From Deltaproteobacteria bacterium (lineage in GTDB: Bacteria > Myxococcota > Kuafuiibacteriia > Kuafuiibacteriales > Kuafuiibacteriaceae): a stretch of DNA of 64,000 nucleotides. The notes beneath the pieces are model-generated. The model had not been told where the DNA came from, ran no database searches, and worked only from the letters and a program-made list of their open reading frames with translations. Positions 1 through 8,076 of the stretch are shown piece after piece. Each line of letters begins with the position of its first letter. Position 1 is the stretch's first letter. A program made the translations under genes and the position numbers. The stretch is taken from contig JADJPE010000005.1 in the NCBI GenBank assembly GCA_016713425.1, positions 3,596,001 to 3,660,000 of the forward strand, given 5' to 3'.

Positions 1-31
1 GATCGACGACGTCGTCGTGGACGTGTGGTAA
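1..31 (+). CDS. C-terminal tail of a gene entering from the left edge (tentative)
   Basis: Reading from base 2, nine sense codons run to a TAA stop at 29-31. Every sense codon ends in G or C, which matches codon use in the rest of the window. The visible tail is acidic and hydrophobic (I-D-D-V-V-V-D-V-W). It would converge on the cysteine desulfurase gene. Too little is present to assign a function, and chance is possible. Confidence 0.3.
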   Translation, partial: IDDVVVDVW

Positions 32-134
32 TTCGACGCGCCAAAGACACGCTCCAAGATCACCCAAACAACATCGTGGTTCTTCCTCGGGACGGTGCAC
101 GCGTGAACGGGTGTCGATGCCTGGAGGCGGGAGC

Positions 135-1328
135 TTAGGTGCGCGTTCCGGGCGCTCGTTTCGCCCGAGCATAGACGCGCGGGAAGACATCGAGGAGATG
201 CTCGATATCTTCGCTGCTTGTTGCCCAGCCAAGCGAGAATCGGATTGCGCCCAGTGCTTGCGAAGCGGGAACCTGCATCGCGAGGAGGACGTGCGAGGGC
301 TCGAGGCTTCCGCTCGAACACGCGCTCCCGCTCGAGGCCGCTACGCCTTCGAGATCGAGCGCCTGAAGGAGCGTGTCGCCCTCGATATGCTTGAAGACCA
401 GCGTGCACGTATTGAAGACGCGCGGTGCACCGGCGCCGATGATCTCGACGTCGCCCGGGGATTGCGCCTGCGCCACCAGAGTTGCCTCCAGGCGATCGCG
501 AAGGGGTGTTAGGCGTTCCCGTTCGCTTTCGCGCGCGCGCTCGCTGGCGGTGAGCGCCGCCGCAAGGCTGACTGCGCCGACGACGTTTTCCGTGCCCGCT
601 CGGTGCGTGCGCTCCTGCGGGCCGCCGAGGTTCTGGGCGAGGAGGGGAATGTCGCTTCTTGCGATCAGAGCGCCCGCACCTTTGAGTCCGCCCAGCTTGT
701 GCGCGGATATGCTGATGAGGTCGGCCGCAAGCGGCGGAACGATCCGACCGACGCTTTGCACGGCGTCGACGTGTACGAGCGCACCGTGTTCGTGGGCGAG
801 ACGAATGACCGCATCGATCGGCGAGATGATCCCCGTTTCGTTGTTCACGTGCGCCACGGAGACCAGAGTGGTTGGCGTCTTGAGGGCTTGCTCAAGCACG
901 TCGAGCGCGATTGCGCCGTTGTGGTCGACGGGCACGCGTACGACATCCACGCCAAGGCCGGCGAGACGGTCAGCGACCGCGAGAACCGACGGATGCTCGA
1001 CGGCTGACACTACGAGTCGACGATTCGCATCCCGCGGGTGGTGCGTCACCCCCGTGAGCGCGAGGTTGTTCGCCTCGGTCGCGCCGCTGGTGAAGATGAT
1101 CTCCGATGCCTTCCGGCCGAAGAACCCAGCGACGGTTCCGCGTGCGTCCTCCAGAACGCGGCGCGCCGCTTGTCCGGCCCAGTGAATGGACGATGGGTTT
1201 CCGAAGTGGGTGTCGAGCCCTTCAACGAGAAGAGGGCGAATCGCGTCAAGCGCTTCTCGTCGGAGCGGCGAGGTCGCGTTGTAGTCGAGATAGGCGCGGC
1301 GGTTCGGACGGGACTCTGAAAGCGTCAT
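135..1328 (-). CDS. Cysteine desulfurase (NifS/IscS family, class V aminotransferase fold)
   Basis: This is a PLP enzyme that takes sulfur from L-cysteine to form an enzyme persulfide and alanine, feeding Fe-S cluster or thio-cofactor assembly in the cytoplasm. The 397 aa match the family length. Visible motifs are LDYNATSP near residue 14, SGATEANN at 81-88, an EHPSV segment at 111-115 and the PLP lysine in SAHKLGG (Lys211). The persulfide cysteine lies in SSGSACSSGS (Cys337), followed by the usual substrate-loop residues EPSHVL. It is the last gene of a tight minus-strand string, and its ATG overlaps the stop of the DHH phosphoesterase gene by 4 bp. No iscU, iscR or suf gene is adjacent, so it may be a housekeeping or tRNA-thiolation donor; I cannot tell NifS, IscS and the tRNA-dedicated types apart by eye. 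Confidence 0.93.
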   Translation of the reverse strand: MTLSESRPNRRAYLDYNATSPLRREALDAIRPLLVEGLDTHFGNPSSIHWAGQAARRVLEDARGTVAGFFGRKASEIIFTSGATEANNLALTGVTHHPRDANRRLVVSAVEHPSVLAVADRLAGLGVDVVRVPVDHNGAIALDVLEQALKTPTTLVSVAHVNNETGIISPIDAVIRLAHEHGALVHVDAVQSVGRIVPPLAADLISISAHKLGGLKGAGALIARSDIPLLAQNLGGPQERTHRAGTENVVGAVSLAAALTASERARESERERLTPLRDRLEATLVAQAQSPGDVEIIGAGAPRVFNTCTLVFKHIEGDTLLQALDLEGVAASSGSACSSGSLEPSHVLLAMQVPASQALGAIRFSLGWATSSEDIEHLLDVFPRVYARAKRAPGTRT

Positions 1329-2905
1329 TTTGCGGTGGATGGCCGTGGCTCGCCCCGTGGCTCGCTCTTTGCGCGGCGGCGAGCCACTCGATCCTTGGCT
1401 GGGGCGTCTCCACCATCGGTGGACGGTTCTTGGTTGACGCCGGACTGTCGATCGTCTCCCGACGATCGTTTGGTCGTCGAGACCGAGCCTTCGCTGCTGC
1501 CGTTTGCGCGCGTGCTCCGCGTACTCTCGCGGGCACGGTCATCCGCGCCACTCGCGTCTGTGTCGCGTCCGTCGCTCGTGTTGCTGTTGCTGCTGCCGCT
1601 GTTGCTGCTGCCGCTGTTGCCGCTGCCGCTGTTGCTGCTGCCGCTCGCGTTCGCAGTGCCGCTGCTGCTTCCCTTGCGCGTCTTCGACGTCGCGCGCGTT
1701 TCGCCGGGCACAGCATCACCCATGGCTTCGCGCAGCGAGATGATTCGCGTGAAGCGCCGTGGGTCTTGGCCGAAGGCCTCCAGGATTGCTTGGACGATCG
1801 TTCGTCTCAGATCGGCCTTTGTTCGCTGGGATCGTCCCTCGACCGGGACTCGTGCGCCCGCCATTGGGCCGTGACCACCGGCAGTACCGAGGGTCTTTGC
1901 CCCGCAGCAGACGATGCTGTGAAGGATTCGACCGGCGTTCTTGTTTCGCGAACGTGTTCGCAGGGAGAGAAAGAGTGCGTCTTCGTACCAGCCGAGCGAC
2001 AGCGCGTGCCGAATCCCTTCGACCTGCAGCAGCCGGTCGGCCACCTCAGCGCAAAGGTCCGGCGTATAGATCTCGCCGAGGTCGGCGACCACCATGTTGC
2101 CGTAGATCTTTCCCCGCAGAATCGCCGTGTAGAAGACCCGAAAGTAATCGAGCGGGACCTGGGGATTCTCGATCTCGGCGAGCAGGAATTTGTCGGCGAG
2201 CGGAAAGAGATACAAATACGCGGTGACGTCGGCGGGCGATACGACGCGCCCCAGGCCCAACGTATCGGTCTTGACGCCGTAGAACAGCGCGGTCGCGATG
2301 TGGGTTGGCGGCGTAAGACCAGAGGCCCAAATGATCTCCAAAACCTTGGTCGAGGTTGCGCCGTATTCGCCGCCCACGTCGAAGTACTCGGGCTCAGCAC
2401 CTGCCAGTTCGCGCTCAAAGTGGTGGTCGAAGACGATGTTGGGCACCACATCCGCGGGCAGACTGTGATTGCCTACGCCGGGTTGCGTGTCGAGGAGCGC
2501 AACCAGCTCATTCTTTTTGAAGTCGGCCGGCGAGACCTTGCGCAGCTTGATGCCGAGGCTCTTGATCATCGCGCGGTTCTCTGCGCGCCCGATGATGCCC
2601 CCGTAACCGATCGTCGTTTCGAGGCCTTCCAACTCCTCGAGGAGCCAAGTCAGGCCCAGCGCCGAAGCGATGGCGTCGGGATCCGGATAGTCGTGTGTCT
2701 GAGCCAGAAGCGTCCGCTTTCCACGTACCAGCTCGCGGAGTCGTTCAAGTTTTGGAAGGGCGCGCCGCGCACATTCCTGGAGACCGGGGGGCTCCACCGT
2801 CTGGGGAGTCTCGGAGGACCTCGATGCCGAGTCAAGCTCTCCTCGCCGGCTGTTTCGGGGGGTGCGGCGAAACGTAGGGTGCAATGCGCCTAGGTGTTCA
2901 ATCAT
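1325..2905 (-). CDS. DHH/DHHA1-family phosphoesterase with a repetitive Ser/Gly/Asn tail
   Basis: Members of this superfamily hydrolyse short oligoribonucleotides, pAp or cyclic dinucleotides with Mn2+ (NrnA/GdpP-type chemistry). The metal-binding motifs are visible: DYPDPDAIAS at 72-81, ALLDTQPG further on, and FDHH near residue 157. The DHHA1 signature GGHGPMAGAR is near residue 342. The N-terminal 60 residues are an extra, probably disordered extension. From about residue 400 the protein is low complexity, with a pentapeptide-like Ser-Gly-Ser-Ser-Asn repeat and then a charged, Arg-rich end. This tail is not part of the enzyme fold and is encoded by a 15-bp tandem repeat. The exact substrate cannot be read from the sequence. 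The stop overlaps the start of the cysteine desulfurase gene by 4 bp, so the two are probably co-translated. Confidence 0.85.
   Translation of the reverse strand: MIEHLGALHPTFRRTPRNSRRGELDSASRSSETPQTVEPPGLQECARRALPKLERLRELVRGKRTLLAQTHDYPDPDAIASALGLTWLLEELEGLETTIGYGGIIGRAENRAMIKSLGIKLRKVSPADFKKNELVALLDTQPGVGNHSLPADVVPNIVFDHHFERELAGAEPEYFDVGGEYGATSTKVLEIIWASGLTPPTHIATALFYGVKTDTLGLGRVVSPADVTAYLYLFPLADKFLLAEIENPQVPLDYFRVFYTAILRGKIYGNMVVADLGEIYTPDLCAEVADRLLQVEGIRHALSLGWYEDALFLSLRTRSRNKNAGRILHSIVCCGAKTLGTAGGHGPMAGARVPVEGRSQRTKADLRRTIVQAILEAFGQDPRRFTRIISLREAMGDAVPGETRATSKTRKGSSSGTANASGSSNSGSGNSGSSNSGSSNSNTSDGRDTDASGADDRARESTRSTRANGSSEGSVSTTKRSSGDDRQSGVNQEPSTDGGDAPAKDRVARRRAKSEPRGEPRPSTAK
1586..1645. 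repeat. 15-bp tandem repeat, four units, inside the DHH phosphoesterase gene
   Basis: Units start at 1586, 1601, 1616 and 1631. Three are identical (gttgctgctgccgct on the plus strand) and the third differs at one base. On the coding strand each unit adds a Ser/Gly/Asn pentapeptide. Because 15 is a multiple of three, copy-number change would lengthen or shorten the tail without breaking the frame. Confidence 0.85.
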
Positions 2906-2932
2906 CGTCTTCTGTCGATTTCCGGGCGTGAC

Positions 2933-4297
2933 TCATGTCGCGCGCGCTGCGGGAGGCCGACGCCAACGCGGAGTTTCGTCGACGAAGGGCGCGTGCGGTG
3001 GTCGAGGCCAGGGCTGGGCTGCCCGAAGCAGCCCGCCAAATCGGTCGAGGTACCCCCCGACCGAGGGGGCCAGACTCCGCTCGGTGGGACCGGGCGTCCG
3101 GGGTCCGTGTCCGTGCAAGCGCCCGACGACATCGGGCATGATGGGTGTGCGAACGCCGAGTGTATGCACACACGCCACGGTTCGAAGGCTGCCGGCTCGA
3201 AGTGCCTGCGCGAGCGCCAGGACCTCGGATCGAGGGCACCGTGGATGCTCCTGTGCAGAGCCTACGCAGAACCACACGCCCTCAAGAGCGTCACCCGCGC
3301 CCCGTGCGCCCCGGGTACTCACTGCGTTCTCGGCCGGCTCGCCACCGAGCGGGGCGCGGCACGCGCGCTCGTGGCTCCCAAACGGTGACGTGGGCACGCC
3401 CCCGAGGCGGTGGCTCAGTGTCTGGGCCAGGACCTCGCCGGCCGGCGTTGCGAAGACGAACGCGCTCATGGGGCAGCCGAGGTTCTCGAGTGCGTCGGTC
3501 AGGCCATCGATCAGATCGTCGTCAAGAGCGAGCGCATCCACGTCCACGTCCACGTCCGCGCCGAGGTCTTGCGCCCCGGATTCGCTGGGCGCGTCGTCGA
3601 TGATGAGACTTCCATACTCGAGCAACAAAGCCGTGCGAAGCGTCAGCGGTTGTGTGGGGTCGAGGCCCGACAACGCGATTCGGGAGAGGATGCGCTCGAC
3701 GTGGGCGATGGCTTGAGCGGTGGGCTCTTCATCCGACGCGGTGATCCGCTTGAGGGCACCGCGCGCGGCTGCGGCGCGTCCTGTGAGCGCTGCGTATCGC
3801 GCCTGACGTAGAAGGCCTTCCGTGCCGAGCGTCGTGGGGGGGACTTGTGCGATGTGCCTGAAGGCCAGATCGAGCGAACCTCGGCGTGCCAGGATGCGGG
3901 CGCGGAGATGCAAGAGCGGCCCGTCGTCTCGGGTCTGATGGGCGAGAATCGTGTCGGCAGCTTCGATCAGGTCGCGATTGAGCAAGGCCTCTGCGAGCAG
4001 GCACAGATCGGCGGTTGGCGCTTCGGGCGCGCGGGGGCCCACGTGCTCCAGGAGTTCGCTGACGTTGGCCCATCGGAACCGATCAATGAGCAACGCCGAA
4101 AGTCGAGCGGCGAGGCCGCTCTTCGACGCTTCGACGAGCGCGCGGATGGTCTTCACGACCGAAGACAACGAGATCTCCTTCGCTCGAATCAGCGCTTCGA
4201 TCTTATCGTATCGGCCGTATTCCAACGTCTCGGCAAGGTGAGCAACGTGGGCAAGTTGTGCGTTGAGCGAGGGCGAGGGCGAGGGCGAGGTGGGCAT
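2933..4297 (-). CDS. Uncharacterised helical-repeat protein
   Basis: I do not recognise a named family. The 454-aa product has no signal peptide or membrane segment. Residues 10-230 are rich in Ala/Leu/Arg helical pairs of TPR or HEAT-like type, for example segments reading LLAEALLNRDLIEAADTIL and LARRGSLDLAFRHI. A short acidic stretch with a DVDVD repeat follows near residue 250. Then comes a less regular domain with a hydrophobic core (AFVFATPAGEVLAQT) and several cysteines, and the last 60 residues are Pro/Arg rich. The gene sits 14 bp downstream of the hexokinase gene and 27 bp upstream of the DHH gene, so it is probably in the same transcript. A scaffold or regulatory role is only inference. 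Confidence 0.75.
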   Translation of the reverse strand: MPTSPSPSPSLNAQLAHVAHLAETLEYGRYDKIEALIRAKEISLSSVVKTIRALVEASKSGLAARLSALLIDRFRWANVSELLEHVGPRAPEAPTADLCLLAEALLNRDLIEAADTILAHQTRDDGPLLHLRARILARRGSLDLAFRHIAQVPPTTLGTEGLLRQARYAALTGRAAAARGALKRITASDEEPTAQAIAHVERILSRIALSGLDPTQPLTLRTALLLEYGSLIIDDAPSESGAQDLGADVDVDVDALALDDDLIDGLTDALENLGCPMSAFVFATPAGEVLAQTLSHRLGGVPTSPFGSHERACRAPLGGEPAENAVSTRGARGAGDALEGVWFCVGSAQEHPRCPRSEVLALAQALRAGSLRTVACVHTLGVRTPIMPDVVGRLHGHGPRTPGPTERSLAPSVGGYLDRFGGLLRAAQPWPRPPHAPFVDETPRWRRPPAARAT

Positions 4298-4311
4298 CGG
4301 CGATTCGGCGA

Positions 4312-5502
4312 TCAGCGCTCAACGACCGAGCGATTGAGGGCGACGACCGCCGAGCCGATGAGGTTGACGTCGGCGACTCTCTCGAAGCGCACGCGATCGG
4401 TTCGTCCGAGCAGCGCTTCGAGCGCAGCCTTGGTGGCGGATGCGTACTGTGGGTCGCCCCAGAAGAGGCTTCCCTCCGACAAGATCGTGATCGGCTCGTC
4501 GCCTTCGTAAAAGTCCACGACCGCGGCAAGACCAGCCGCTACGAGTTGGGCACTGCGGAGGAGCAATGCACCGGCCACCTCGCTCGCTTCGCTGCCATCG
4601 TTGAGGTCGCGTAGGTCGACCAACGCCTTCGAGCCCTGCTCCGGGTCAAATCCGACGAAATTCGGCATGAGCTCAGCAAAAAGCCACGGAAGGTAGTACC
4701 CGGAGACGGCTTTCTCGAAACGTTGGCGCCCGGGGTTCGGAGAACGGGCGTCGATGGCATCGTCGCAGGCGAGGGCGAAGGGCGGGGTGAAATTGCCGGA
4801 CTCGAGGTTGATCGCCATCGCGCCTACGGGGCCAAAGGCCGCCAGCTTGGGCGCGCTCTTGGGCGAGAAGAAGCCGGCCATGTTCGTGCCGGTGCCCACG
4901 ATGAGCCCAATGACGTTGGAGGGCGTGGGGCCTTTGTGCACGACCGCGCCGCCCAAGAGACAGGCGACCGTGTCGTTGACGACGTGGACGTACGAGGGAT
5001 CGACGCCGGCGCTCGACAGCGCGTCGCACAGTCGCTGGCCAACGCGTGTGCCCTCGACGCCGGGGATATCGATGCCTTTCGTCCAGTGGGTGAGCGTTGC
5101 ATCCAGACTCGGCTCGCTCTTCGAAGCGTACGAGAAGCAATAGCCCACCGGGAGGTTCTTGGGTGGGCTGAGCGATGCGGCGAGTTTGGCCTGGATGGCG
5201 AAAAACGTCTCGCCGTCGAGCTTGTGTGTGCCTCGGACCGGCAAGCGGTCCTGCACCGGCCCCTTGAGGACAGCGGGCGCTTTGCCCGGCGTCAAAGAGA
5301 CCACCGCGGCGCGCATGTTGGTTCCGCCGGTGTCTACGACCAAGGCCTGCCCATCGAGGACGCTCGGCGGGGAGACGAAAGCCGGGAACGCACGGATCTC
5401 GCGACCCTCGTGAGCGAGCCCCTCTTCGATGCGCGCGTGCAAAGCCTGCCGGACTTCGGTCATCTGGTCCCGGCTCAGAACGATCGTGGTCTTAGATGCC
5501 AT
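4312..5502 (-). CDS. Hexokinase of the eukaryotic (hexokinase_1/hexokinase_2) type
   Basis: The protein should phosphorylate glucose or a related hexose with ATP in the cytoplasm. Family motifs appear in order: the phosphate-1 loop VVDTGGTNMR (55-64), FSYAS (123-127), LTHWTKG (137-143) followed by IPGVEG (146-151), the catalytic-base segment VNDTVACLLGG (175-185, Asp177), and the glycine loop VGTGTNMAG (202-210). A second adenosine-site segment, ILSEGSLFWG, lies near the C terminus. At 396 aa it is a single hexokinase unit, shorter than the roughly 450-480 aa eukaryotic half. The FSYAS...LTHWTKGF-like signature separates it from bacterial ROK and GlkA glucokinases. It lies 69 bp downstream of the PAS histidine kinase gene. 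Substrate preference is not predictable by eye. Confidence 0.86.
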   Translation of the reverse strand: MASKTTIVLSRDQMTEVRQALHARIEEGLAHEGREIRAFPAFVSPPSVLDGQALVVDTGGTNMRAAVVSLTPGKAPAVLKGPVQDRLPVRGTHKLDGETFFAIQAKLAASLSPPKNLPVGYCFSYASKSEPSLDATLTHWTKGIDIPGVEGTRVGQRLCDALSSAGVDPSYVHVVNDTVACLLGGAVVHKGPTPSNVIGLIVGTGTNMAGFFSPKSAPKLAAFGPVGAMAINLESGNFTPPFALACDDAIDARSPNPGRQRFEKAVSGYYLPWLFAELMPNFVGFDPEQGSKALVDLRDLNDGSEASEVAGALLLRSAQLVAAGLAAVVDFYEGDEPITILSEGSLFWGDPQYASATKAALEALLGRTDRVRFERVADVNLIGSAVVALNRSVVER

Positions 5503-5571
5503 GGCCGACAGGAATCACGACGCGTTCTCCTCGCCAAGGAGATCTTTCACTGTCCTCGCTCAGGAGATCCT

Positions 5572-6831
5572 TCAGTGCTCGGTCACAACGCATGGCGAGG
5601 TGGAAGAACCCTGTTTTGTTTCAGGGTCTTGGCTGGTGAGGTCGGCCGGGAGATAGACCGAGAAGCTCGAACCTTCGCCGGGCTTGCTCCACACCTCGAT
5701 GCTGCCCCCGTGGTGCGTGACGATACCGTAGGCCGATGAGAGGCCAAGCCCAGTTCCGTGTGACCGAGCCTTCGTCGTGAAGAATGGCTCGAAGACACGG
5801 CTTCGGGTCGCGTCGTCCATCCCTGACCCGGTGTCGCGGATCGTGGCTCGGACGTAGAGGCCTGGCGTCAGGCCCAATCGAGCGGAGCTCGCCGGTCCAA
5901 GGTTGACGGCGGCCGTGGAGAGATGGATTTCGCCCGGATTCGTCGGCGACATGGCCTGCCCGGCGTTCAGAAGGATATTCAAGAAGACTTGCTCGATCTG
6001 CCCTGCGTCGACCCGTACCGGCGGTAGGGCGGGGGAAAAAGATCGATGAATTTCGATGGATTTTTGGGTGTACGCGAAGAGGTCGGCGGTTCCGCTCAAG
6101 AGCGGATTGAGGCTCTCGAGTCGAGGTACCGTCTCGGAGCGTCGTGCGAAGCCCAAGAGCTGTCGGGTGACACCAGCCGCGCTTCGGGTGAGGCGCTGGA
6201 TGTCTTCGTAGCGAGCGCGCCGCGGATCGGCCTCGTCCGTCTCGCCCATGAGAAGGCTCAGATGCCCCAAGATTCCGGTCAGAATGTTGTTGAAGTCGTG
6301 TGCGATGCCGCCCGCCAGGGTGCCCAGCGCGTTCAGTTTCTCCGACTGGTAGAGCTGGGCTTCCAGGCTGCGCCTTACTTCTTCTTGTCGCTGCCGTTCA
6401 CCGATCTCGCGGACGACGAGGATGCCGTACGAGACCCCATTCGAGACGCTTCGCTGAAACGTGACCTCGACGGGGTGGGCTTGACCGGCGGGGTTCACGG
6501 CGCGGGTCACGACGGCCGTTTCTGCTGGGCGACCGAGCGCCGGACTCCGGTGAAAATCGAAGTCTGGAAACAGTGGCCGAAGATCGAGGCCTTCGAGCAT
6601 CCCGCGCCCGAGGGCCAGAAGCTCGCATCCGGCGCGATTGACGTCGACGATCGCGAAGCCTGGGATTCGACACACGAAGATGGCGTCGTAGGTTTGATCG
6701 AGCAGGTTCCGGAAGCGCTCGAGCTCGATGAGACGCTGCTGGAGCTGCGGATAGTAGTTCTTGCGAATCGAACGCTCGCCGAGGCCGATGATCTGCTGGA
6801 GCAGAGGGTCTTCGGGCTCGCGGTCGATCAT
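5572..6831 (-). CDS. PAS-domain sensor histidine kinase, ErcS-like
   Basis: This is a soluble kinase with no membrane segment. Residues 1-40 form a conserved helical lead (LLQQIIGLGERS), followed by a PAS-like domain at about 40-145 and a coiled linker. The H-box GGIAHDFNNILTGILGH has the phospho-accepting His178 in the HDFNN class. The ATPase domain shows an N-box (QVFLNILLNAGQAM), a G1 box (RDTGSGM), an F-box (VFEPFFTTK) and a G2 box (GTGLGLSSAYG). The ATG overlaps the stop of the ErcA-like dehydrogenase gene, and kinases with this N-terminal lead are known next to that protein in other proteobacteria. No receiver domain or response-regulator gene is adjacent, so the partner is unknown. The ligand is also unknown. 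Confidence 0.88.
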   Translation of the reverse strand: MIDREPEDPLLQQIIGLGERSIRKNYYPQLQQRLIELERFRNLLDQTYDAIFVCRIPGFAIVDVNRAGCELLALGRGMLEGLDLRPLFPDFDFHRSPALGRPAETAVVTRAVNPAGQAHPVEVTFQRSVSNGVSYGILVVREIGERQRQEEVRRSLEAQLYQSEKLNALGTLAGGIAHDFNNILTGILGHLSLLMGETDEADPRRARYEDIQRLTRSAAGVTRQLLGFARRSETVPRLESLNPLLSGTADLFAYTQKSIEIHRSFSPALPPVRVDAGQIEQVFLNILLNAGQAMSPTNPGEIHLSTAAVNLGPASSARLGLTPGLYVRATIRDTGSGMDDATRSRVFEPFFTTKARSHGTGLGLSSAYGIVTHHGGSIEVWSKPGEGSSFSVYLPADLTSQDPETKQGSSTSPCVVTEH

Positions 6832-7988
6832 AGGGCCTCTTCAAAGACCGTCTCGAGGTCCTGGCGCACGGCGCGTCGCGGATTGGTGACCAAACACGGG
6901 TCGAGCAGTGCCATCTCCGCGAGCCCTGGAATCTCGCCCGCGCCCACCCCTCGGTCGCGTAGCGTGCCCGTGATGCCAGCCTGCTTTCTGAGCGCGCGCA
7001 CGTCGTCAATCGCGGCTTGGCATTGCTCTCTGGTCGACAGGCCGCGCACGTCGAGGCCGAGGCCGACTGCGATCCTCGCGAACCGTTCTTCTGAGACCTG
7101 TTGATTGAAGGCCATGACCGAATCGAGAAGCAGGCTGTTGCACTCACCGTGCGGGAGGTCCAGCGTGCCGCCGAGGCTGTGCGCCATCGCGTGCACGGCG
7201 CCTAAGCTGGCGTTGGAGAAAGCGAGCCCCGCTTCCAGACTGCCGAGCATCACCTGGGTTCGGGCTTCGATGTCGTCGTTGTTGCTGAGCACCTTCGGCA
7301 GGTACGTGCGGATGAGCCGAATGGCTTCGAGGGCCTGTAGGTCAGTGAGCGGCGAGCTGGCCCGCGAGACGAAGGCCTCGATCGCATGCGCAAGACCGTC
7401 GACACCGGTGCACGCGGTGAGGTGGGGATCCATCGTTGTCGTCGTCATCGGGTCGATCAGCGCGACGTCGGGGACGACGGTCTTGCTGATGATCGCGACC
7501 TTTCTTCGTTGGCTCGGATCGCTGATGATCGCAAACTGCGAGACGTCGGCGGAGGTGCCGGCCGTCGTGGGTATGCAGATGAGCGGCGGGCCAGGACCGT
7601 CGACGCAATCGACGCCTTCGAAGGATAATACGTGGCGTTCATTGGTTGATACGATGCCGATGGCCTTCGCGCAGTCCATTGGGCTCCCGCCGCCGACCGC
7701 GATGATGATGTCGCACTCCGAATCCCGATAGATGCTCGCGCCACTCATGACTTGGTCGGCTCGGGGATTCGGGCTCACATCCGAAAACATGGTGACCGGG
7801 ATGCCCGCCTCTTCGAGATTGTCGGCTACCTTCTGGGTCCATCCTGCGCCGATGACGCCCGGATCGCTGACGACAAATGCGCGGTGCGCGCCGAGGTTTC
7901 GGACATAGCGCGCCGTCATCGCGAGTGCCCCGACGCCGAAGATCAGCTCCGGCGCGACAAACTTCCTGAGTCCATCGAGGACCATCAA
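6828..7988 (-). CDS. ercA: ErcA-like iron-containing alcohol dehydrogenase family protein
   Basis: The fold is the type III iron-dependent alcohol dehydrogenase, which normally oxidises alcohols with NAD(P)+. Visible motifs are the dinucleotide-binding GGGSPMD (99-105) and IPTTAGT (139-145). Candidate metal ligands are Asp197 and His201 in TGVDGLAHAIEA and the histidines in GAVHAMAHS and DLPHGEC (His266/270 and His280). The N terminus (LRKFVAPELIFGVGAL) and the pairing with a PAS kinase match ErcA, a dehydrogenase-like protein linked to ErcS kinases in the pseudomonad ethanol-oxidation regulon. The role may be catalytic, regulatory or both. The stop overlaps the kinase start by 4 bp. An alternative start is the second Met, one codon in. 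Confidence 0.86.
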   Translation of the reverse strand: MMVLDGLRKFVAPELIFGVGALAMTARYVRNLGAHRAFVVSDPGVIGAGWTQKVADNLEEAGIPVTMFSDVSPNPRADQVMSGASIYRDSECDIIIAVGGGSPMDCAKAIGIVSTNERHVLSFEGVDCVDGPGPPLICIPTTAGTSADVSQFAIISDPSQRRKVAIISKTVVPDVALIDPMTTTTMDPHLTACTGVDGLAHAIEAFVSRASSPLTDLQALEAIRLIRTYLPKVLSNNDDIEARTQVMLGSLEAGLAFSNASLGAVHAMAHSLGGTLDLPHGECNSLLLDSVMAFNQQVSEERFARIAVGLGLDVRGLSTREQCQAAIDDVRALRKQAGITGTLRDRGVGAGEIPGLAEMALLDPCLVTNPRRAVRQDLETVFEEAL

Positions 7989-8076
7989 GCCGCACCCTAG
8001 CCCTCGTACGGACCTTTGTCAGGGAAGAAATGTCTGCTCGCTTCGCAAGCCTCTCCTCGGAGACGCGGGCGATCGT

